DNA from: Bacteroidales bacterium UBA3382
GTDB lineage: Bacteria; Bacteroidota; Bacteroidia; Bacteroidales; UBA932
Length of the DNA stretch: 20,769 nt
Assembly: GCA_002358965.1 (NCBI GenBank)
Contig: DEPW01000057.1
Coordinates: 252-21,020, forward strand
Reading direction: 5' to 3'
Part shown: piece after piece, positions 15,614 to 20,769 of the stretch
How the letters are laid out: each line of letters opens with the position of its first letter
How positions within the stretch are numbered: position 1 is the first letter of the stretch
Translations under genes and position numbers: made by a program
The notes under the pieces: generated by a model
Seen by the model: the letters and a program-made list of their open reading frames with translations, nothing else
The model's database searches: none
What the model was told of the DNA's origin: nothing

Positions 15614-16444
15614 TTATTCTTCCGTATCGGCTTTACCCTTGTGCCGTCCGAGGTACTTCTGGGCCTTCGAATAACAGTTGTCCAGCTCCTTCCTGTAGTC
15701 CGACTGGGGATATTCGCTGATAAAATTGAAATAGTCGTCGACAAATGTCAGATAACGCTCCCTCTGCCTCTGCGGAACGCTGTTAAAGGCGAACTCGTAG
15801 GACGACATGGCCGTATAGTACAGAATGTCCTCCCTGTATATGTTTTCCGCATCATCCTTGAGTATGTTCCTGAACGCAGTCCTGGAAGCCTTGTAATCTT
15901 CCATTATGTAATACAGCCTGGCCGACTCGAAAGCCTTCTTGTCCAGCCTGTCGTTAAGCTCGTCGAGCATGGCGATGCATTCGTCATAATGTTCGCTGCC
16001 CGGGTTCTCTATCAGGAAACGGCTGATCGCCTCCATCGCCGTATAAGTCGGCATTTGGTCGAGTTCGTAACGGTAAGTCGCCTTGTACAGACAGACTATC
16101 CGCAGATACTTGGCATATTCCGTAAACGGGCTGAGCGGATAGATGTCGATGAAATACTTAAGGTTGGCCTCCGCCGTCACATAATCCCTGTACAGGTAAT
16201 TGCTATACCCCCAATAAAACTTGACAGTATCATCCCTGTCCGTCCCTCCCGAGACCTGCGAAAGCGACTCGAAGAGTTCGGATGCCTTACGGTACTTCCC
16301 GTTGTCGAAGTACTCGAACGCCTTTTCGTACTTCAGGTCGCTGTCCGTACTGTTCAGCAACAGCTCGTACTGCGATTTGCAGGACGAAAGCGCCGAAACG
16401 AGGATGACCGGAAAAAATATCGCTATTACCTTATGCCTTTTCAT
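15614..16444 (-). CDS. bamD: Outer-membrane assembly lipoprotein BamD
   Basis: A 276-aa lipoprotein of the BamD/YfiO family. The N terminus is a lipoprotein signal with lipobox LSSC, making Cys22 the lipidated residue. The rest is helical and TPR-like: YEKAFEYFDNGKYRKASELFESL, DTVKFYWGYSNYLYRDYVTAEANLKYFIDIYPLSPFTEYA and later repeats to about residue 265. BamD works with BamA in the periplasm to recruit and insert outer-membrane proteins. Length is close to the phylum's norm. It follows trxB by six bases. BamA is encoded 8 kb away in another operon. Confidence 0.93.
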   Translation of the reverse strand: MKRHKVIAIFFPVILVSALSSCKSQYELLLNSTDSDLKYEKAFEYFDNGKYRKASELFESLSQVSGGTDRDDTVKFYWGYSNYLYRDYVTAEANLKYFIDIYPLSPFTEYAKYLRIVCLYKATYRYELDQMPTYTAMEAISRFLIENPGSEHYDECIAMLDELNDRLDKKAFESARLYYIMEDYKASRTAFRNILKDDAENIYREDILYYTAMSSYEFAFNSVPQRQRERYLTFVDDYFNFISEYPQSDYRKELDNCYSKAQKYLGRHKGKADTEE

Positions 16445-16450
16445 TTCCGA

Positions 16451-17377
16451 CTATTGATTTGCCGACAGGAACCTTTCCGCATCAAGCGCGGCCACGCACC
16501 CTGACGCTGCCGCTGTAATCGCCTGACGGTAATTAGGATCCTTCACATCGCCGGCAGCAAAGACGCCTTCCACATTTGTACGCGAACTCGTCCCCTGAGT
16601 CCTGATATAACCGATTTCGTCCGTATCGAGCCACTCCTTGAAGAGATCCGAATTGGGATGGTGGCCGATAGCCAGGAAAAATCCGTGAATCGGGATATCA
16701 AAAACCTCGCCATTCTTCCTTGCGATGCGTACGCCCGTCACGCCGCTCTGGTCTCCGAGTATCTCCTGCGTATTGCAATTCCAGAGGACCTCGATGTTCG
16801 GCGTGCCAAGCACCTTGTCCTGCATCGCCTTCGACGCCCTCAGCACATCGCGCCTGACTATCATGTATACCTTATTGCAAATATTCGCAAGGTAAGTGGC
16901 TTCCTCGCATGCGGTATCGCCGCCGCCCACTACTGCGACATCCTTCTTTTTGTAGAAAAACCCGTCGCAGGTGGCACAGGCCGAAACGCCCATGCCGCGG
17001 AATCTGTTTTCCGACGGAAGGCCGAGATACTTCGCAGTCGCTCCGGTAGCTATTATCAGCGCCTCGGCTTCGATTTCGGCCTGGCCGTCTATCTCTATGC
17101 GGAACGGCCGTGAAGACAGGTCGGCTTTGGTGACGGCGCCCCGGCGTATGTCAGCTCCCAGACGCACGGCCTGCCTCCTTATGTCGTCCACCAGCGCAGT
17201 GCCGTCCACTCCGTCGGGATAGCCGGGGAAGTTCTCCACTTCCGTGGTCGTGGTCAGCTGGCCGCCCGGCTGCATGCCTTCATAAAGTACAGGGGAAAGA
17301 TTGGCCCTCGATGCGTAAATCGCGGCAGTATAGCCTGCCGGGCCTCCTCCTATGATCAAACATCTTATATGCTCCAT
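16451..17377 (-). CDS. trxB: Thioredoxin-disulfide reductase
   Basis: A 308-aa FAD enzyme that uses NADPH to reduce thioredoxin in the cytoplasm. It shows the FAD-binding IIGGGPAGYTAAIYASRA (8-25), the redox-active CATC disulfide at 134-137 (ACATCDGFF), the NADPH-binding VVGGGDTACEEA (149-160), and a C-terminal FAD motif GVFAAGDVKDPNYRQAITAAASGC. Length is typical (310-320). I choose the start MEHIRCLIIG; the eight-residue upstream extension would reach across the predicted transcription start. It heads the trxB-bamD-rpoZ-recN operon. Confidence 0.96.
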   Translation of the reverse strand: MEHIRCLIIGGGPAGYTAAIYASRANLSPVLYEGMQPGGQLTTTTEVENFPGYPDGVDGTALVDDIRRQAVRLGADIRRGAVTKADLSSRPFRIEIDGQAEIEAEALIIATGATAKYLGLPSENRFRGMGVSACATCDGFFYKKKDVAVVGGGDTACEEATYLANICNKVYMIVRRDVLRASKAMQDKVLGTPNIEVLWNCNTQEILGDQSGVTGVRIARKNGEVFDIPIHGFFLAIGHHPNSDLFKEWLDTDEIGYIRTQGTSSRTNVEGVFAAGDVKDPNYRQAITAAASGCVAALDAERFLSANQ

Positions 17378-17398
17378 ACAAAATACTATTTTAGCCTG

Positions 17399-17406
17399 CA
17401 AAGTTA
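17399..17406 (-). promoter_or_regulatory. Predicted -7 promoter element for the trxB operon
   Basis: Minus-strand TAACTTTG followed by CAG matches TAnnTTTG. The predicted start is near 17392, giving a leader of about 15 bases. The element lies 11 bases from the divergent promoter of the short-chain dehydrogenase gene. Confidence 0.6.
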
Positions 17407-17417
17407 GCTCTTTTTCT

Positions 17418-17425
17418 TATATTTG
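17418..17425 (+). promoter_or_regulatory. Predicted -7 promoter element for the short-chain dehydrogenase
   Basis: TATATTTG followed by CG matches TAnnTTTG fully. The predicted leader before the ATG at 17475 is about 42 bases, AT-rich, with no clear Shine-Dalgarno site. Confidence 0.6.
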
Positions 17426-17474
17426 CGACGATTTTGCTTTTATATGTTTTTAATTTTTCGGAATAATTTGAAAA

Positions 17475-18287
17475 ATGCCTGATTTGCAATACGCTTTAGT
17501 GACCGGGGCAGCGGCCGGGATGGGAAAGGAATATGTAAAATCGCTGTCCGCCAAAGGATATGGCATAATCGCGGCGGACATTGATTCCGAAGGGCTGGAA
17601 AGGCTCAAGACGGAAATAAACGCCAAAGACATCATCACCATAGCCATGGACCTCGCGTCTGCGGATGGGGCTGAAAGGCTCATCAGGGACATTGAAGGGA
17701 TGAATGTCGAAGTCGAAGTGCTCATAAACAACGCCGGAATATTTTCATACAGGGACATACTCGACCAGCCGGAAGGATACATAGCGAAAATAACCACTCT
17801 GCACAATATCACCATGGGAGTGCTGAGCCGCCATTTCGCTGCCGCCATGAAATCAAGGGGAAAGGGATACATCCTCAACATCTCGTCTTTGTCCGCATGG
17901 ATGCCCTATCCGGGAATCGCGCTTTACGCGGCGACAAAAAGATACACGAGGGACTTTTCCCGGGCCCTCAGCGTGGAATTGCGGGGAAGCGGGGTTTCGG
18001 TAACGGTCGCCTATTTCGGAGCTGTGGCCACTCCTCTGATCGGACTGAGTGAAAAATACATGGGCATAGCCAAGTCGCTCCATATAATGATAACCCCGGA
18101 AAAAGCCGCCGAGAAGGCCCTCAAAGCCATGTTCAAGCGCAAAAGCGGCACAATGCCCGGAACCATCAACCATATAGGGAAGCCATTCCTCGCGATATGC
18201 CCCAAATGGCTGCTGGGCATAATCGACGACAGACTGTCACGATTCAAATCGGCTCCTGCAGGACGGCCGTCGCAGCCTAAAGGATAG
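17475..18287 (+). CDS. Short-chain dehydrogenase/reductase (SDR family)
   Basis: A 270-aa NAD(P)-dependent oxidoreductase of the classical SDR family. Motifs: cofactor-binding TGAAAGMG at 10-17, an acidic residue pair after the second strand (AADIDSEG, suggesting possible NAD preference), INNAG in the middle, the catalytic Ser in NISSLSAW, and the YAATK (YxxxK) active site. The C-terminal part has an extra helical segment (KPFLAICPKWLLGIIDDRLSRF region) that could touch a membrane. The substrate is unknown. It is a single-gene unit, divergent from trxB and convergent with the ctpA-type gene, whose end it overlaps by 11 bases. Confidence 0.88.
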   Translation: MPDLQYALVTGAAAGMGKEYVKSLSAKGYGIIAADIDSEGLERLKTEINAKDIITIAMDLASADGAERLIRDIEGMNVEVEVLINNAGIFSYRDILDQPEGYIAKITTLHNITMGVLSRHFAAAMKSRGKGYILNISSLSAWMPYPGIALYAATKRYTRDFSRALSVELRGSGVSVTVAYFGAVATPLIGLSEKYMGIAKSLHIMITPEKAAEKALKAMFKRKSGTMPGTINHIGKPFLAICPKWLLGIIDDRLSRFKSAPAGRPSQPKG

Positions 18288-19884
18288 GCGTATCGTCCGC
18301 AAGGGCCGTCTGGAAGATCTGGTCGATGTCCAGGAAAATCCTGTAGAACGCCTCATCGTCGAGAGGGGAATATCTGCCCGTCAAGGCACGCACCTGGGTC
18401 ATTATGTATCCTTTCATCGCGTTCCACTCTTCGCGCGTAGCCGTCACGCCCTGCCCGGAAGCATATTCGAGGAAACGCTCTTCGCTGCAAATCTCGTCAA
18501 GCAGGAGATTCAGGCCGTCGAAATCCTTCACGGCAGAAAGGCGGTCCCTGTAACGGTCGTTCATCAACGCGCTGAACCTTACCGGCAGCCCTTTCTTTTC
18601 ACATTCGACATAAAAGCCGTTGACCGCGGTAGTATCTATGCCCACGAAAACATCCGGAATGATTCCTCCTCCGCCGTAGACCGTCCTCCCTCCCGTGGTC
18701 TTGAAGGCGAGCGAATCATTGACCCTGATGCTGTCGGCATCGACCATCTCTCCGTGGCGGTATCGCTCTATGATGTCATACCTGTAGTCATCGTCCATGC
18801 CAGGCCGGTACGGCTTCTGGATGGAACGGCCCGACGGAGTATAGTATTTGGCCACAGTAAGCCTTATGCCCGAACCGTCCGAAAAATAAATCGGCTCCTG
18901 CACGAGGCCTTTCCCGAACGAACGGCGGCCGAAGATTTTCCCTCTGTCGTTGTCCTGCATCGCTCCGGCGAATATCTCGCTCGAAGACGCGGAAGTCTCG
19001 TTCATCAGTATGTCCAGCCTTATGTCTTTGTAAGAGCCGGAACCGTCGGCATGGAAATCCTCCCTCTCCCTCTTGCGGCCTTCCATATAGACTATCAGTT
19101 CGTACTTGCCGAGGAACTCGTTGGACAGAAGCAAGGCCTGATCGAGGAAACCGCCGAGATTGTCCCTCAGATCGAATATCAGCCGCTTCATTCCCGAAGC
19201 CTTCAGCCTTGCCGCTGCAGTCATGAACTCGTCATAGGTAGTCCTCGCGAATTTGGACAGCCGTATGTATCCCGTAGTATCGTTCACCATGAAAGCGCAA
19301 TCCACACTCTTCATCGGTATCTTGTCCCTGACTATTTCGAAAGGCACAAGGTCTGCGACACCGCTTCGTTTCACCTCTATCAGGACCTTTGTCCCCGACG
19401 GGCCCCGCATCCTCGACACCATCGAGTCCTGCGGCATCTTCACCCCTGCGACAGTATCGCCGTCTATGCGGATGATCCTGTCCCCGGACATCAGGCCTGC
19501 CCTTTCGGAAGGGCCGCCGTGAACGGTGCTGATGACTATCGCGGTATCCGAAGGGACATTGAAGGTTATGCCTATTCCATCAAACTGTCCCTGAAGCCCC
19601 TCTTCGGCGGCTTCGAGATCCTGCGGAGGAAGATATACCGAATGAGGGTCCAACTCCTGCAGGGCCTTCTGTATCAGGGCCTCGGAAATGGCCTCCTTGT
19701 CGACGGTATCGACATAGTTTTCCTCTATCTGCTGCAGTACGAGATCCAGTTTCTGCCAATCTCCGGAGCCTGCATATATGTACTTTCTGTCATTCCACGA
19801 ACGGATGACGATGATTCCCAAGACAAGCGCGAGTATCACGGCCGTCATTGTCAGGACCGCGCCCCTGAAAAATTTGTTGTTCAT
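18277..19884 (-). CDS. C-terminal processing peptidase, S41 family (CtpA/Tsp-like)
   Basis: A 535-aa serine protease with one N-terminal membrane anchor (about 8-28) and its active part in the periplasm. After a helical region (LQELDPHSVYLPP) comes a PDZ domain (about 102-185: GIGITFNV, GPSERAGLMSGDRIIRIDG) that binds substrate C termini. The catalytic core has FDLRDNLGGFLDQA, the Ser in TSASSSEIF (S300 by alignment to Tsp, D311 conserved), and the Lys in RSFGKGLVQ (K325), giving the Ser-Lys dyad at the expected 25-residue spacing. The start ATG shares one base with the stop of the upstream deaminase gene (TAATG). A much longer in-frame reading exists but is only an out-of-frame reading of the deaminase. 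Such proteases trim or degrade periplasmic and envelope proteins. Confidence 0.94.
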   Translation of the reverse strand: MNNKFFRGAVLTMTAVILALVLGIIVIRSWNDRKYIYAGSGDWQKLDLVLQQIEENYVDTVDKEAISEALIQKALQELDPHSVYLPPQDLEAAEEGLQGQFDGIGITFNVPSDTAIVISTVHGGPSERAGLMSGDRIIRIDGDTVAGVKMPQDSMVSRMRGPSGTKVLIEVKRSGVADLVPFEIVRDKIPMKSVDCAFMVNDTTGYIRLSKFARTTYDEFMTAAARLKASGMKRLIFDLRDNLGGFLDQALLLSNEFLGKYELIVYMEGRKREREDFHADGSGSYKDIRLDILMNETSASSSEIFAGAMQDNDRGKIFGRRSFGKGLVQEPIYFSDGSGIRLTVAKYYTPSGRSIQKPYRPGMDDDYRYDIIERYRHGEMVDADSIRVNDSLAFKTTGGRTVYGGGGIIPDVFVGIDTTAVNGFYVECEKKGLPVRFSALMNDRYRDRLSAVKDFDGLNLLLDEICSEERFLEYASGQGVTATREEWNAMKGYIMTQVRALTGRYSPLDDEAFYRIFLDIDQIFQTALADDTPIL

Positions 19885-20315
19885 TATCTGTCTGCCTCCT
19901 TGTAGTCTTCCAATTTTACCACTTCTATCCCTGCACGGGCAAGCAGGTCTATTCCGTCCGTCACATGGTATTCGTCCGAATAGACCACACGCGATATTCC
20001 GGCCTGGATTATCAGTTTCGCGCATTCCATGCACGGAGATGTGGTCACATACAGCGTGGCCCCCTTGCTGCTGTTGCCGGATTTGGCCACCTTCGTGATT
20101 GCGTTCGCCTCGGCGTGGAGCACATACGGCTTGGTGACGCCGTATTCGTCCTCGCAGATATTCTCGAAGCCGGAAGGCGTACCGTTGTATCCGTCGGAAA
20201 TGATCATGTTTTCCTTGACTATCAGCGCCCCTACCTGCCGCCTTCTGCAATACGAGTTTTTCGCCCAGACATGGGCCATCTCCAAATATCTTCTATCAAA
20301 TTTCGATTCTGACAT
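19884..20315 (-). CDS. Deoxycytidylate (dCMP) deaminase
   Basis: A 143-aa zinc enzyme of the cytidine/deoxycytidylate deaminase family that converts dCMP to dUMP, feeding dTMP synthesis. Zinc ligands and the catalytic Glu are visible: H67-A-E69 (HAEANA) and C95-x-x-C98 (PCMECAK). Upstream residues CRRRQVGALIV and SDGYNGTP are typical of dCMP deaminases (ComEB-like) and argue against a tRNA or cytidine deaminase. It starts one base after the ligase stop and overlaps the protease start, so the three genes form a tight operon. Confidence 0.93.
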   Translation of the reverse strand: MSESKFDRRYLEMAHVWAKNSYCRRRQVGALIVKENMIISDGYNGTPSGFENICEDEYGVTKPYVLHAEANAITKVAKSGNSSKGATLYVTTSPCMECAKLIIQAGISRVVYSDEYHVTDGIDLLARAGIEVVKLEDYKEADR

Positions 20316-20316
20316 C

Positions 20317-20769
20317 TTATTGCGGGTTTCTTTGGTACAAATATCTTTTGATGCTGCGTTTCGGAGTCCTCTCGAAATCCTCGGGAAGTATTTCGACTTT
20401 CTTGATCTGGCAATAATTAGGCTGTTCCATGTTCACCAGCTTTATCTGTTCGTTCAGAGTCCTTTCGAGGATTTCAAGGCTCATGCCGTCCTTTTCGGCG
20501 AGATCGAAATCCGGAAAAATGAGCGCCGTCAGCGCTCCGCCGTCGTCGATCACCAACGAATCCACTACATACGGCATATTGTTTATCGAGCCCTCTATCT
20601 CCTCGGGATAGATGTTCTGCCCGCTCGGCCCGAGGATCATGCTCTTCGAACGGCCGCGCAGAAAGAGGAAACCGTCGCTGTCCATGACGCCCATGTCGCC
20701 GGTCTTGAACCAACCGTCCCCGGTAAATGCCGCCTTGGTCGCCTCCTCGTTCTTGTAATAGCCGAGGAA
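20317..20769 (-). CDS. AMP-forming acyl-CoA synthetase/ligase, C-terminal part
   Basis: Only the last 150 residues are in the window; the 5' part lies beyond the right edge. The visible end begins LGYYKNEEATKAAF and continues with GWFKTGDMG, the conserved (W)xxTGD motif of AMP-dependent synthetases. The hinge region FLRGRSKSMILGPSGQNIYPEEIE follows, then the small C-terminal domain with PKRSIKRY, where a lysine near the end would be the adenylation lysine. The hinge wording resembles long-chain fatty-acid-CoA ligases. These activate carboxylic acids as acyl-AMP and then acyl-CoA. The substrate is not resolved. It is first of the three visible genes of its operon, one base ahead of the dCMP deaminase. 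Confidence 0.87.
   Translation of the reverse strand, partial: FLGYYKNEEATKAAFTGDGWFKTGDMGVMDSDGFLFLRGRSKSMILGPSGQNIYPEEIEGSINNMPYVVDSLVIDDGGALTALIFPDFDLAEKDGMSLEILERTLNEQIKLVNMEQPNYCQIKKVEILPEDFERTPKRSIKRYLYQRNPQ

Noticed and set aside
15263..16504. Plus-strand open frame of 413 codons opposite rpoZ and bamD
   Set aside because: It is antisense to two recognised genes and has no family resemblance.
18754..19905. Plus-strand open frame of 383 codons opposite the S41 protease
   Set aside because: It is an antisense shadow of a clear protease gene; no recognisable domains.
19885..20250. 122-residue N-terminal extension of the S41 protease
   Set aside because: It is the deaminase gene read in another frame; the ATG at 19884 gives a normal membrane anchor.
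1..20769. CRISPR arrays, insertion sequences, phage or conjugative genes
   Set aside because: No regularly spaced repeats, transposase, integrase or terminal inverted repeats were seen; all genes look like chromosomal core or stable accessory genes.

Overview
The window reads as ordinary chromosomal DNA from an anaerobic member of the Bacteroidetes, most likely the order Bacteroidales. Four things support this: the -7 promoter element TAnnTTTG appears at most transcription-unit starts; Shine-Dalgarno sequences are largely absent; the omega subunit is of the Bacteroidetes type; and the nadK-uppS-bamA-ompH and bamD-rpoZ-recN groups are typical of the phylum. A ferredoxin-dependent 2-oxoacid oxidoreductase fits anaerobic growth. 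I cannot name the genus. I count 19 protein-coding genes, two of them cut by the window ends. I see no tRNA, rRNA, insertion sequence, prophage or CRISPR array.

Left part (1-4324, minus strand): korA-korB, encoding 2-oxoglutarate:ferredoxin oxidoreductase, lie just upstream of NADP-type glutamate dehydrogenase (gdhA, 3' end missing). Together they can make 2-oxoglutarate and aminate it to glutamate. A strong intrinsic terminator at 4283-4324 separates them from the next operon.

Envelope operon (4361-9062, minus strand): nadK, uppS, bamA and a Skp/OmpH chaperone gene. It links NADP supply, the undecaprenyl lipid carrier and outer-membrane protein assembly. bamA has its own promoter inside the uppS end. 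A 270-base divergent region then leads to the plus strand.

Plus-strand group (9333-13581): pdxJ (vitamin B6), possibly leaderless, is followed by a tight three-gene unit: a membrane-anchored OmpH-like protein, a GT4 glycosyltransferase, and a protein joining two LysM domains to a type-1 periplasmic-binding fold. This trio is the least explained part of the window and the best candidate for an undescribed envelope function.

Right part: trxB-bamD-rpoZ-recN (17377-13578, minus strand) mixes redox, outer-membrane assembly, transcription and DNA repair. A short-chain dehydrogenase gene (plus strand) diverges from trxB with interlocked promoters. An acyl-CoA/AMP ligase (5' end missing), a dCMP deaminase and a CtpA-type protease form a last minus-strand operon. 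Two convergent gene pairs (at 13578-13581 and 18277-18287) overlap at their ends and leave no space for a terminator.
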